Part shown: piece by piece, positions 8,933 through 16,970 of the stretch
Numbering within the stretch: position 1 is the stretch's first letter
Layout: every line of letters begins with the position of its first letter
Assembly (NCBI GenBank): GCA_046347015.1
Contig: JAXMHA010000025.1
Span: 1-44,663 of the forward strand
Reading direction: 5' to 3'
Source: Dokdonella_A sp046347015
Lineage (GTDB): Bacteria; Pseudomonadota; Gammaproteobacteria; Xanthomonadales; Rhodanobacteraceae
DNA: 44,663 nt
Program-made: the position numbers and the translations under genes
The notes under the pieces: model-generated
What the model was told of the DNA's origin: nothing
What the model saw: only the letters and a program-made list of their open reading frames with translations
Databases searched by the model: none

Positions 8933-9139
8933 TCAGGACGGGAATGCGCTGCCGGGCTTGAAGCCCAGCTTGCGCAGCATCCGCGCCAGCGGACAAAACC
9001 CCGTGAACGACGCCTGCAGCAGGTTGGCGCCCACGAACAGCGCCAGCAGCAGCCACCACGGCGAGAAGAAATACGCCAGCGCCACGCTGAGGATCACCAT
9101 GCTGCCGGCAAAACGCATCACCATGCGATCAATGTTCAT
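8933..9139 (-). CDS. DUF2892 (YgaP-like) small membrane protein
   Basis: A 68-residue protein: MNIDRMVMRFAGSMVILSVALAY forms a first membrane helix, WWLLLALFVGANLLQASF a second, then TGFCPLARMLRKLGF. This FTGFCP motif is typical of the inner-membrane DUF2892 domain, found alone or fused to rhodanese (as in YgaP). The start at 9139 is preferred over the ATG at 9148 because AGGAG ends immediately before the latter but lies 9 bases before the former. The lone Cys in FCP may handle sulfane sulfur, but that is speculative. It sits between the cytochrome b561 and DUF302 genes in one unit. Confidence 0.87.
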   Translation of the reverse strand: MNIDRMVMRFAGSMVILSVALAYFFSPWWLLLALFVGANLLQASFTGFCPLARMLRKLGFKPGSAFPS

Positions 9140-9167
9140 TGCAACCATCTCCTGCGATTCGAGTGGG

Positions 9168-9740
9168 TCAAGGTCGGGAACCCGAAAGGGCCTTGCGACG
9201 CCGCGGCAACATCCGTAGCAGGGTGTCGTCACGCAATAGGTAGTGATGGAATAACGCTGCCAATGCGTGCACGCCCACGAGGTAGTAGCCGATCGTGCCG
9301 ATGGTTTCGTGGATCTCTTCGAACTGGTGTCCAAGCGCCTTGTCGGCGCCGATCAGGGCCGGCAGCTGCAGACCGAAGAACGGAATGGCTTTGCCTTCCG
9401 CGCTCAAGGTCAGCCAGCCCAGCAGGGGCATCACGATCATGAACACGTACAAGGCAACGTACATCGCCGTCGCGAGCGCCTGCATCCACCCGGGCGGTGC
9501 CGGGGTCGTCGGCGGTGCGCGGAACACGAGGCGCAGCACCAGGCGCACCAACACGATGCCGAAGACCGACAGTCCCAGCATGAAGTGCAGGGCCTTCATG
9601 GTCTCGCGCGGGTCACTGCCCTTGGGGTAGAGCTCGCGCAACAGGATCAGGGCATACACCGCCACCAGCAGCGCCAGCGTCAGCCAGTGCACGGCGATGG
9701 AAAGCGCGTGATAGCGATTGGGGGTGGTTGCGGAGTTCAT
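9168..9740 (-). CDS. Cytochrome b561-type membrane heme protein
   Basis: A 190-residue, four-helix membrane protein of the bacterial cytochrome b561 (CybB) family. RYHALSIAVHWLTLALL carries the first heme His (residue 18), ALHFMLGLSVFG another, and the last helix GTIGYYLVGVHALAALFHHYL more. These proteins move electrons between quinones and heme. Start at 9740 (MNSATTPNRYH); the upstream in-frame extension overlaps the SQR gene and is not protein-like. It lies 53 bp after the SQR gene and 28 bp before the DUF2892 gene, so it probably couples to the quinone pool served by SQR. That coupling is inference. Confidence 0.9.
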   Translation of the reverse strand: MNSATTPNRYHALSIAVHWLTLALLVAVYALILLRELYPKGSDPRETMKALHFMLGLSVFGIVLVRLVLRLVFRAPPTTPAPPGWMQALATAMYVALYVFMIVMPLLGWLTLSAEGKAIPFFGLQLPALIGADKALGHQFEEIHETIGTIGYYLVGVHALAALFHHYLLRDDTLLRMLPRRRKALSGSRP

Positions 9741-9793
9741 GGTGTATCGCCTGCGGGTGTGCGTATGCCTGCCTTCATGCCGGCCAGGCGGCT

Positions 9794-11089
9794 TCATCCA
9801 CCGTCCGTGCCGGTACGCGGCGGTTTGACGCGCTCGATGCCAAGGGCCTTCATGATGTACTTCTCGTAGATCGGCTCGCTGTTGCCGGAGCGCATCTTGG
9901 CGAGGAAGTACTTTTCGAAGGCCACCTTGGCCACGTGCACCCATCGCCCGACCTTGGTCCACGTGACGTTGCGCGGCGGGATTTGCGGCAAGGCGACGAA
10001 GGCCGCGCCGGTGTCACCGAAGTCGGCGAGGCATACCGCATTCCAGGTGGCTTCGGCGGTCGCCGGGCGGCCGGCCAGCTCGTCGCGCAGGTTGGCGGCG
10101 ATCGTGCTCACCATCGACTCGATCATGAAGCCGGTCTTGGGGGCGCCGGTCGGAACCGGCGTCACCTCCACCGGCGGGATCGCGACACACACGCCGGCCG
10201 CGAAAATGTTGGGGAACCTGGGACTTCGCTGGTGCCGGTCGATCAGGACGAAGCCGCGCGGATTGGCAAGATCCGGCACGTTGCGCACGGCGTCAACACC
10301 GGTGAACGCCGGGATCACCATCGAGTAGACGAAGGGCACGACGTGCTCCATTACCGGCTGGCCCGTGCGATCGACCTCCTCGACGTGCATGACGCCCGCT
10401 TCCACATCCTTGATGCGTGCGTTGGTGATCCAGCGGATTTGCCGCTTGCGCAACTCCGATTCCATCAGGCCTTGCGAGTCTCCAACTCCGCCCAGCCCCA
10501 TGTGCCCGATGTAGGGTTCGCTGGTCACGAAAGTCATCGGCACCTGGTCGCGCAGCTTGCGCCGGCGCAGGTCGGCGTCGACGATCATCACGAACTCGTA
10601 TGCGGGCCCAAAGCAGCTGGCGCCCTGGGCCGCGCCGATGACGACGGGACCCGGCTTCTTCACGAACTCCCGGTAAGCTGCCCAAGCCCGCTCGGCATGC
10701 GGCGTCGTGCACACCGACTGGGTGAAACCGGACGGTCCGAGGCCGGGTATTTCGTCGAAAGCCAGGCGCGGCCCAGTTGCAATGACGAGGTAGTCGTAGG
10801 CGATGCCATGGCCCAGTTTGGTCATGACGAGGTTCTCGTCCGGACGGATCTCTTCGACCGCATCGTCGATGAAGCCGATGTCGTGCTTGCCGAGATGGAG
10901 GGCGGCATCGATCTGGATGTCGGCGGCAGTGCGCCAACCCACGGCGACCCAAGGATTGGACGGCGTAAACGAGAACCAGGGGCCGTTGCCGAGCACGCTG
11001 ATGGATGGGACGCTGCCGAGCTCGTGCCGAATCTCGTAAGCGGCACTCATGCCGCCGAGGCCTGCGCCCAGAATCAAGATCCTGGTCAT
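9794..11089 (-). CDS. Sulfide:quinone oxidoreductase (SQR)-type flavoprotein
   Basis: A 431-residue FAD oxidoreductase that by family would oxidise sulfide to sulfane sulfur and reduce quinone at the inner membrane. The N-terminal dinucleotide motif is ILILGAGLGGMSAA; a second FAD motif ends in FPNIFAAGVCVAIPP. The three redox cysteines of characterised SQR (128, 160 and 356 in the Acidithiobacillus enzyme) fall at 127 (SVCTTPHAERA), 159 (GASCFGPAYEF) and 353 (AVCLADFGD), supporting true SQR activity rather than a generic NADH dehydrogenase. The basic C-terminus could attach it to the membrane. It is first gene of a four-gene unit under the perfect FNR-type box at 11147-11160. A polysulfide or persulfide substrate is also possible. 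Confidence 0.88.
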   Translation of the reverse strand: MTRILILGAGLGGMSAAYEIRHELGSVPSISVLGNGPWFSFTPSNPWVAVGWRTAADIQIDAALHLGKHDIGFIDDAVEEIRPDENLVMTKLGHGIAYDYLVIATGPRLAFDEIPGLGPSGFTQSVCTTPHAERAWAAYREFVKKPGPVVIGAAQGASCFGPAYEFVMIVDADLRRRKLRDQVPMTFVTSEPYIGHMGLGGVGDSQGLMESELRKRQIRWITNARIKDVEAGVMHVEEVDRTGQPVMEHVVPFVYSMVIPAFTGVDAVRNVPDLANPRGFVLIDRHQRSPRFPNIFAAGVCVAIPPVEVTPVPTGAPKTGFMIESMVSTIAANLRDELAGRPATAEATWNAVCLADFGDTGAAFVALPQIPPRNVTWTKVGRWVHVAKVAFEKYFLAKMRSGNSEPIYEKYIMKALGIERVKPPRTGTDGG

Positions 11090-11146
11090 GGCAATGACAC
11101 CTCTTGCAACCTGATGGGGACGTTATGCCGGCGCCGCGGGATGGAG

Positions 11147-11160
11147 TTGATCGTCATCAA
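11147..11160 (-). promoter_or_regulatory. FNR-type box TTGATCGTCATCAA ahead of the SQR unit
   Basis: Perfect TTGAT-N4-ATCAA, the canonical FNR sequence. Reading leftward, TAACGT (T, A-11 and T-7 kept) is 21 bp away at 11120-11125. The centre is 64 bp before the SQR ATG. Confidence 0.82.
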
Positions 11161-11374
11161 GCAAACGACGCATTGGCACGGGCTGTTGCGCACGCGGTTG
11201 ATTTGCGGCCATGCAGGACAAGAACCGATGTCGCCGGCCGGGCGCCTTCGACCAAGGGCGGACGTCGATAACCCGTTCGGCCTCGAGGCCATGCGGGCCA
11301 TGCCCCGCACCTGCCGAAGGCTTTGGCCGGTCCTTGGCGCCTGCGCGTGCAGTGCCTGCGCCGCAGGCGGGCTG

Positions 11375-12364
11375 TCAGCCTTCGGGTACGATCACCGAAG
11401 CGCCGCTCAATCGACCTTGGCGCAGGTCCAGGAGTGCTTCGTTGGCGCGCTCCAGCGGGTAGGCTCTTGCGAAGGTCTGCAGTGGCATCGTCGCGATGGC
11501 GGCAAGGAAATCGTGCGCATCCGCTCGCGTGAGGTTGGCGACGGACACGAGCTCGCGTTCTTCCCACAGGAGGCGGTACGGAAACGCCGGGATGTCGGAC
11601 ATGTGGATGCCGCCGCAGGTCACGCGGCCGCCCTTGCGCACCGCCCGCAGTGCAATGGGAACCAGGGCGCCGACAGGGGCAAAGATGATCGCCGAGTCCA
11701 ACGGCTCGGGCGGGAGTTCGTCTGACCCGCCTGCCCAATCCACCCCAAGCGAGATCGCGAACGCCTGCGCGGCAGCGTCGTCCGGGCGCGTGAACGCGAA
11801 TACCTTTCGTCCCTGGAATTTCGCCACTTGGGCAATCAGGTGGGCGGCGGCGCCGAATCCATACAGCCCGAGTTTCCGCGCGGGGCCGGACCGCTTGAGA
11901 CAGCGCCAACCGATCAGCCCCGCACACAGCAACGGCGCTGTCGCGACCGGGGTCGCATCCTCGTGCAGACGAATGCAATGGGAAGCATCGGCAACGACGT
12001 GGGTGGCAAAGCCACCCGGCCGGGTGTAACCCGTGAATCCTGGCGCATCGCACAGGTTCTCGCGGCCCTCGCGGCAGTAGCCGCAGCTTCCGCAGGAGGA
12101 TCCCAGCCAAGGCACGCCGACCAGATTGCCGATGCCGAATCCGGTGACGCCTGCGCCAAGGGCATCGACGTGGCCGACGATCTCGTGTCCCGGTATCAGC
12201 GGGGTGCGAATCCCCGGCAGTTCGCCGTCCACCACGTGCAGATCGGTGCGGCAGACGCCGCATGCGCGGATGCGCACGCGCAACTCACCCGCGCGGGGCA
12301 CCGGGTCCGCGATTTCGCGCAGACGCAGTGGTTCGCCGACTGCCTCGAGCATCATTGCGAGCAT
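11375..12364 (-). CDS. Zinc-dependent alcohol dehydrogenase
   Basis: A 329-residue medium-chain dehydrogenase/reductase. Catalytic zinc ligands are in CGVCRTDLH and GHE, with a later Cys in LLCAGLIGW. The structural zinc site is intact (CGSCGYCREGRENLC). The nucleotide fold LGLYGFGAAAHLIAQVA has GFGAAA instead of the usual GxGGxG, as in a proteobacterial zinc-ADH subgroup. It would interconvert alcohols and aldehydes with NAD(P). I use the ATG at 12364; a GTG at 12370 is possible and neither has a clear ribosome site. No FNR-type site is visible in the 478 bp upstream, so it is either read through from hsp20 or has its own promoter. Fermentative alcohol use would fit the low-oxygen setting. 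Confidence 0.9.
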   Translation of the reverse strand: MLAMMLEAVGEPLRLREIADPVPRAGELRVRIRACGVCRTDLHVVDGELPGIRTPLIPGHEIVGHVDALGAGVTGFGIGNLVGVPWLGSSCGSCGYCREGRENLCDAPGFTGYTRPGGFATHVVADASHCIRLHEDATPVATAPLLCAGLIGWRCLKRSGPARKLGLYGFGAAAHLIAQVAKFQGRKVFAFTRPDDAAAQAFAISLGVDWAGGSDELPPEPLDSAIIFAPVGALVPIALRAVRKGGRVTCGGIHMSDIPAFPYRLLWEERELVSVANLTRADAHDFLAAIATMPLQTFARAYPLERANEALLDLRQGRLSGASVIVPEG

Positions 12365-12842
12365 GGTCACGGCCCGCCCCGGCTCGACCGGCGCTGCAGC
12401 AGCAAGGTCATCTTCGTCCGCATCGGTACACGACGCATTGTGTTGACCCGCGGGTTCGACGGTGGCGCCCGCAACGTTGCCACCCGATGCGGAGGGGCAT
12501 GTCGCACCCGCAGGGATTCACGCTCCGGCACACCCGCGTTCCGCAAGGTCGCGGCGAGCGGTAACCGGCAAGCCTGCTCCGGCGTGCGTTCCGCGAAATC
12601 CCGAATGTTGTTCAACGTGTTCCTCGTCGCCGTGCCTGGGAACCGGCAAGCGCGGAACGCACTCGTCTCCGGAGCCGGCGATGCTGATTTGCTCCGACCC
12701 CTACGCGTTGGCGATCGCCAAGCCTAGCCAGCGAGCACGGTTGCCCGCAAACCGCCACGTCGGTGCCGCACACGTGCTGGCCCACGCGAAGCCAGGTGTT
12801 CCGTGCGCGCAGGAGCCGTGGTCCGTTCGGGACGGCAGCGGC
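12365..12842. other. Intergenic region between alcohol dehydrogenase and hsp20
   Basis: About 480 bases with no recognisable gene or RNA. A TTGAC at 12443 is not followed by the second half of an FNR box. I see no other regulatory structure I can defend. Confidence 0.5.
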
Positions 12843-13286
12843 TCAGTCGACCGCAATCCTGTGCGCGTTGCCAGCTTGCTTCTTGGGCAACGTCAGCGTG
12901 AGCACGCCGTTGTCGTAGCGCGCTTCCGTACGGGCATCGTCAACGTCGCCCGGCAGGACGAAGGCCCGGTAGGCCCGGCCCCAGGAGCGCTCGGAGACAA
13001 GCTCCTTTTCATCCCGTTTCTCGCTGTGGCGCTTGACTTCGGCACTGATCGACACCTGGCTCCCATGCACCGAGACCTCGATGTCGTCCTTGTTGACGCC
13101 GGGGATCTCCGCCTTGATCTGGAACGCGTCGGCGCCTTCGGTGATGTCCACACGCATGTCGATGGCGATCGTGGGATCGCGCCAGAACGCGGGCAGAGTC
13201 GCATTGGCGAAGAAATCGTCGAACAGCGCTGGCGGGTAAAACCGCGCCGCCGACCGGAATGGATTGAAGCGAGTAATGGCGGACAT
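12843..13286 (-). CDS. Hsp20/alpha-crystallin small heat-shock protein
   Basis: A 147-residue small chaperone. The alpha-crystallin domain covers residues about 40-135 (IDMRVDITEGADAFQIKAE, then IPGVNKDDIEVSV, RAFVLPGDVD and YDNGVLTLTLPK). The C-terminus ends RIAVD, resembling the IxI anchor motif. It would hold unfolding proteins in the cytoplasm as an ATP-independent oligomer. Start: GAGGAG lies 8 bases before the ATG at 13286 and only 2 before the ATG at 13292, so 13286 is preferred. Expression is probably from the FNR-type box at 13363-13376 rather than a heat-shock promoter. It is the counterpart of HspX/Acr in the mycobacterial dormancy set. Confidence 0.94.
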   Translation of the reverse strand: MSAITRFNPFRSAARFYPPALFDDFFANATLPAFWRDPTIAIDMRVDITEGADAFQIKAEIPGVNKDDIEVSVHGSQVSISAEVKRHSEKRDEKELVSERSWGRAYRAFVLPGDVDDARTEARYDNGVLTLTLPKKQAGNAHRIAVD

Positions 13287-13362
13287 CTGCATGACTCCTC
13301 GGTTGTATGCGCGAGTCTGGAACTCGCGCACGTTGAAGATACAAAACGGGCATGGCGCCCAC

Positions 13363-13376
13363 TTGACGAACGTCAA
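13363..13376 (-). promoter_or_regulatory. FNR-type box TTGACGAACGTCAA ahead of hsp20
   Basis: A full, fully symmetric match. Reading leftward, TATCTT (4 of 6 to -10, with A-11 and T-7) is exactly 21 bp away at 13336-13341. The centre is 83 bp before the hsp20 ATG. Confidence 0.82.
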
Positions 13377-13419
13377 CATTGCCGCAAGTGACGGATCCCC
13401 GGCGCCGGAGCCACGGAGC

Positions 13420-13433
13420 TTGATGCGGATCAA
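13420..13433 (+). promoter_or_regulatory. FNR-type box TTGATGCGGATCAA ahead of the host-attachment gene
   Basis: Perfect TTGAT-N4-ATCAA. TGGAAT (4 of 6 to -10) lies exactly 21 bp on, at 13455-13460, giving a start near 13467 and a leader of about 39 nt. It sits 57 bp from the hsp20 box, so the divergent genes each have their own site. Confidence 0.82.
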
Positions 13434-13505
13434 CTTGTCTGGTCGTCGCGCGGGTGGAATATCCATTCCGCCACGCCGGCAGCCGCCTGCAAGGAATGAA
13501 ACGCC

Positions 13506-13979
13506 ATGTCGAACACCTGGATCCTCGTTGCCGACAGTGCACGTGCGCGCGTGTTTTCGCTGCGAACCGGCACGTCGGGCCTGGAGGAGATCGCGGCCTA
13601 TGCCAATCCCGACGCACGCGTGCCCGCGCATGCGCTGCCACGCGCACGCCGCCCGGAGCGCGTACACGATCGCTTCGGCACGGCGCGGCACGCGATCGAG
13701 CCACGCACCGCCCTGCAGGACAAGCACGATGCCCGCTTCGCGGGTCTGCTGGGATCCGTGCTTGCGGATGGCTTGGCTGCGCGCCAATGCGGGAGGCTGG
13801 CGTTGATCGCACCGCCACGCTTCCTCGGGAAGCTCAACGCCGCTCTCGGTGACGACGTGCAAGCGGCGGTGGTGCTGAAGGTCGCCAAGAACCTGACCCG
13901 GCGTGGGCCGGCGACGATCCTCGGTGAGATTCCCGTGGCCCTTCGCCGGCGCCGCCGCAATCCTGCCAGCGTGGGTTGA
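13506..13979 (+). CDS. Host attachment protein family (PF10116-like)
   Basis: A 157-residue protein beginning TWILVADSARARVFSLR, the hallmark of the family named after an Agrobacterium protein required for attachment to plant cells. The mid-region HDARFAGLLGSVLADGLAARQCGRLALIAPPRFLGKL also fits. The fold resembles eRF1/pelota-like domains; the attachment name should not be taken as function here. AAGGA lies upstream of the ATG. It is the first gene rightward of the hsp20 divergent region, and its own FNR-type box makes it part of the low-oxygen set. Homologues often lie beside universal stress and CBS genes in proteobacteria. Confidence 0.87.
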   Translation: MSNTWILVADSARARVFSLRTGTSGLEEIAAYANPDARVPAHALPRARRPERVHDRFGTARHAIEPRTALQDKHDARFAGLLGSVLADGLAARQCGRLALIAPPRFLGKLNAALGDDVQAAVVLKVAKNLTRRGPATILGEIPVALRRRRRNPASVG

Positions 13980-14063
13980 GGGTTGGACGCGCGCGGCATC
14001 TGGCGTTGCCACCTGCTTCAGCAATCGGGTGTCACCGCGCTGCCGGTGATCATGGCGTCAATT

Positions 14064-14079
14064 GGACAGGTGCCTGTCC
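14064..14079. promoter_or_regulatory. Palindrome GGACAGG-TG-CCTGTCC upstream of the response regulator
   Basis: Perfect 7-bp arms with a 2-bp centre, too tight for a terminator loop, so an operator is more likely. It lies 47 bp upstream of TATAAG (14126-14131), a good -10 for the response-regulator gene. Autoregulation by that protein is possible but untested. Confidence 0.45.
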
Positions 14080-14166
14080 CGAGCCCCAAGCTGCAGGGCA
14101 GACCCGGAGCCGGCGTGGCCCTTGGTATAAGATTTCCATCAATTCTCCCGCCGTCGTGCGGACGCC

Positions 14167-14892
14167 GTGGCAGAGCCCATACGATTGCTGGTTGTGGATG
14201 ACGATGCCGAGATACTGGAGCTGTTGCGCCGCTATTTCGTCGCCCAGGATTTCGAGGTATGCACCGCCGTCGACGGATCGGAAATGCGCGGCGTACTCGC
14301 ACGGACGTCGATTGACCTGGTATTGCTCGACCTGGGGTTGCCTGGCGAAGACGGCTTCGCGTTGACGCGCCAGTTGCATGAGCAATGGGCGGGACCGGTC
14401 ATCATCATTACCGGGCGTGGCGAATCGGTCGACCGGGTGATCGGTCTGGAACTCGGCGCCGATGACTACGTCACCAAGCCCTTCGACCTGCGTGAACTGC
14501 TTGCTCGCGTGCGCAGCGTATTGAGGCGCAGCAACCGCGCGCGGCAGTCGTCTGCCGGCGATGAGCACGCTGCATTGCACTTTTCCGGATTTCGACTTGA
14601 TCCCTTGGCACGGGAATTGTTCACGGCCGATGGCGAGCGGGTGGCGCTGACCGCCGGTGAATACGAACTGCTGCGCTTGTTCGTCGACAACCCCAATCGC
14701 GTGCTGTCACGCGACGACTTGATGGAGCGCATCCATGGCCGCGAGGCGGGACCGTTCGATCGCGCCATCGACGTGCGAATCGGGCGGCTGCGGCGCAAGA
14801 TCGAATCCGATCCGTCCGACCCGGAGATCATCAAGTCCGTGCGCGGGGCCGGTTATGTGTTTGCCACGCGCGTCTCGCGGGGCGAGTCATGA
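14167..14892 (+). CDS. OmpR/PhoB-type response regulator
   Basis: A 241-residue regulator. The receiver domain (residues 5-118) has the acidic pair VVDDD, phospho-acceptor Asp55 in LVLLDLGLPG, the Thr/Ser switch IIITGRG and the Lys in YVTKPFD. The C-terminal winged helix (about 140-235) has the OmpR features LTAGEYELLRLFVDNPNRVLSR and VDVRIGRLRRKIE-like sequence. GTG start at 14167. Its stop overlaps the histidine kinase ATG by 4 bases, so the pair is translationally coupled. A TATAAG -10 stands 36 bp upstream, and no FNR-type box was found. Targets are unknown; the palindrome at 14064-14079 is one candidate. Confidence 0.95.
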   Translation: MAEPIRLLVVDDDAEILELLRRYFVAQDFEVCTAVDGSEMRGVLARTSIDLVLLDLGLPGEDGFALTRQLHEQWAGPVIIITGRGESVDRVIGLELGADDYVTKPFDLRELLARVRSVLRRSNRARQSSAGDEHAALHFSGFRLDPLARELFTADGERVALTAGEYELLRLFVDNPNRVLSRDDLMERIHGREAGPFDRAIDVRIGRLRRKIESDPSDPEIIKSVRGAGYVFATRVSRGES

Positions 14893-16970
14893 GCCTGTCA
14901 TCCATTTCCGCGGACCGCCTCGGTCTGTTGCGGGCATGCCTTGAAGTGGCGCCGGATGCGCTGTTGGCCATCGACCGGCAGGGCCAGGTCGTGCTCGCGA
15001 ACGCACGTGCCGAAGTCATGTTCGGCGCAGCGCCGGCGTCCTTGCATGGACTGCCGCTCGATGCGCTGCTGGCCGAGCCCACGCAGCGCATGCGGGTGCT
15101 GGTGGACTCGCTGTTCGCCACGACGCCGGGCGTGCATGCCGGTGGCAAGGCGGTGGAACTCACCGGGCGCACGCGTGACGGACATCCATTTCCGCTTGAG
15201 CTGGTGGGGGCGGTCAGTGATCCCGGACTCGCCGTGGCGTCGTTGCGCGATGTCGCGGGAACCCTCCGCGTGCGGCAGGTGCAGCGGCGAACACGCCTCG
15301 ATTCGTTCACGGCGCGGATCAGCCAGGTGGCTTTGGAGTCACCCGATTACGAAGAAGCGATCAGCCGCATTCCCGGGCTGGTGATCGAGGCGCTGGACGT
15401 GCCTGCCGCGGCGATCCTGTCGTCGGACTGGCACCGCAATGCGTTCCGGATCCGGGCCGCGACCGGCTTGACCACCACCACGGCCGAGTGCCTCGTGGCC
15501 ATCTTCGGCGACGGGGAACTGACCCATCGCGCGTTCGCAGACGAGGAGCGCGTGCCGATCACGTCTGCCGAACCCGTCGGTGCGGCCGCGGCAACCATTC
15601 GTGCCGGGCTGCTGCGCACCCGCTACCAGCATTTTGCGATGGTGCCGCTGTTCGGACGGTATGAACCACTGGGCATCTTGATCGCGTTGGCGATGTCCGA
15701 AGACGCTTTCGAAGCGGACAAGGTGGCGTTCCTGCAGGGTGTCGCCCATGTGCTTACCGCCACGGTGCAACGCAGCCACGCCGAGGAACAGTTGGCGCAC
15801 GCGCAGCGCCTGGATACCGTCGGGCAACTCACCGGCGGCATCGCGCACGACTTCAACAACCTCCTGACCGTGGTGTCGGGCAACCTGCAGCTGCTGGAAA
15901 CCGAGTTGCGCGACCAGCCGCAGGCGCGCGAGATCATCGACGGTGCGTTGCGTGCAGTCGACCGCGGCGCCGACCTGACCCGCAAGCTGCTGACGTTCGC
16001 GCGGCGGCAATCGCTGAAGCCGCACGCAATCCAGCCGGGCCCGCTGCTGGCCGAGCTGGGGCAGATGCTGCGGCGAACCTTGGGTGAGACGATTGCGATC
16101 CAGGTCGAGTGCGCGCCCGACACCCCCGCGGTGTTCGCCGATCCCAACGAACTCGACACCGCGCTGGTCAACCTCGCGCTGAACGCGCGCGACGCGATGC
16201 CGCGTGGCGGACGCCTCAACATCGCGGCGCGCGAGTTCAGCGCCGCACGGGATGAGGTGGGACTGGCGCCGGGACGCTACGTCGTGTTCCAGGTCGGCGA
16301 CACCGGCACCGGCATGGCGCGGGACGTGCAGATGCGCGCTTGCGAGCCGTTTTTTACCACCAAGGGCGGTGGCAAGGGCAGTGGCCTTGGCCTCAGCATG
16401 GTATACGGGTTCGTCACCCAGTCCGGCGGGCGCCTGCGGATCGACAGCCGGCTGGGCTACGGCACGCGCGTGGAGATCATCCTGCCGGTCGCCGCGGAGC
16501 AGCCGCGGGCAGAGGCTGGCGAGGCGGTTGCCGGCCAACCGGGCCAGCGCGGAACCATCCTGGTCGTCGAAGATGAAGCCGAAGTGCGCAACGTCTCGGC
16601 GGCGTTCCTGCGCGCAATGGATTTCGAGGTGCTGGCCACCGGCTCCGCCGGGGAGGCCCTGCAATGGCTCACCGCTCGCCCGCGCATCGACGTGCTGTTC
16701 TCTGACGTGGTTCTGGGCGGATCGATGGACGGCGTGGAACTCGCGAACGCAGCGCGGCGCCTGCGCCCGCATTTGCCCGTGCTGCTGACTTCGGGTTATT
16801 CCGGTGCCGTACCCGCGTTGGCCGGCGCCACCGCGAGTTACCCGTTGCTGCACAAGCCCTACCGGCGCGAACAACTCGAGGCGGCGCTGCAGGCCGTGCT
16901 TGCGGCGGGTTCCTCAGTGCAGCGTGCCGGTCAGCCCGGAGTGCATCTGCAGGCCGGCGGCATCGAGTAG
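14889..16970 (+). CDS. Soluble hybrid histidine kinase (PAS-GAF-HisKA-HATPase-REC)
   Basis: A 693-residue kinase with no membrane segment, so it senses a cytoplasmic signal. A PAS domain covers about 12-125 (VAPDALLAIDRQGQVVLANARAEVMFG), a GAF-like domain about 150-300, and HisKA has phospho-acceptor His320 in GGIAHDFNNLLT. The ATPase boxes follow (LALNARDAM, GDTGTGM and GKGSGLGLSMVYG), and a C-terminal receiver from about 555 carries Asp606 in LFSDVVLGG. The extra receiver implies a phosphorelay or feedback. A GAF-containing sensor beside a low-oxygen gene set recalls DosS, but I cannot identify a heme ligand. The last 57 bases overlap, tail to tail, with the FNR-like gene on the other strand. 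Confidence 0.94.
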   Translation: MSLSSISADRLGLLRACLEVAPDALLAIDRQGQVVLANARAEVMFGAAPASLHGLPLDALLAEPTQRMRVLVDSLFATTPGVHAGGKAVELTGRTRDGHPFPLELVGAVSDPGLAVASLRDVAGTLRVRQVQRRTRLDSFTARISQVALESPDYEEAISRIPGLVIEALDVPAAAILSSDWHRNAFRIRAATGLTTTTAECLVAIFGDGELTHRAFADEERVPITSAEPVGAAAATIRAGLLRTRYQHFAMVPLFGRYEPLGILIALAMSEDAFEADKVAFLQGVAHVLTATVQRSHAEEQLAHAQRLDTVGQLTGGIAHDFNNLLTVVSGNLQLLETELRDQPQAREIIDGALRAVDRGADLTRKLLTFARRQSLKPHAIQPGPLLAELGQMLRRTLGETIAIQVECAPDTPAVFADPNELDTALVNLALNARDAMPRGGRLNIAAREFSAARDEVGLAPGRYVVFQVGDTGTGMARDVQMRACEPFFTTKGGGKGSGLGLSMVYGFVTQSGGRLRIDSRLGYGTRVEIILPVAAEQPRAEAGEAVAGQPGQRGTILVVEDEAEVRNVSAAFLRAMDFEVLATGSAGEALQWLTARPRIDVLFSDVVLGGSMDGVELANAARRLRPHLPVLLTSGYSGAVPALAGATASYPLLHKPYRREQLEAALQAVLAAGSSVQRAGQPGVHLQAGGIE

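Noticed and set aside
9728..11725. 665-codon open frame on the plus strand
   Set aside because: Antisense to the well-supported SQR gene and its promoter; no recognisable protein.
12443..12456. Possible FNR box before the alcohol dehydrogenase (TTGAC at 12443)
   Set aside because: The second half site is GGGTT rather than RTCAA; no symmetry.
13293..14024. Long N-terminal extension of Hsp20
   Set aside because: Runs through the divergent promoter region and the host-attachment gene; the strong ribosome site and both FNR boxes place the start at 13286.
14043..14062. TGATC...GTCAA resemblance to an FNR box before the response regulator
   Set aside because: The half sites are separated by the wrong number of bases and the first lacks the TTG start.
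14064..14079. GGACAGG/CCTGTCC as a terminator of the host-attachment gene
   Set aside because: A 2-nt centre cannot form a loop and no U-tract follows; an operator is more likely.
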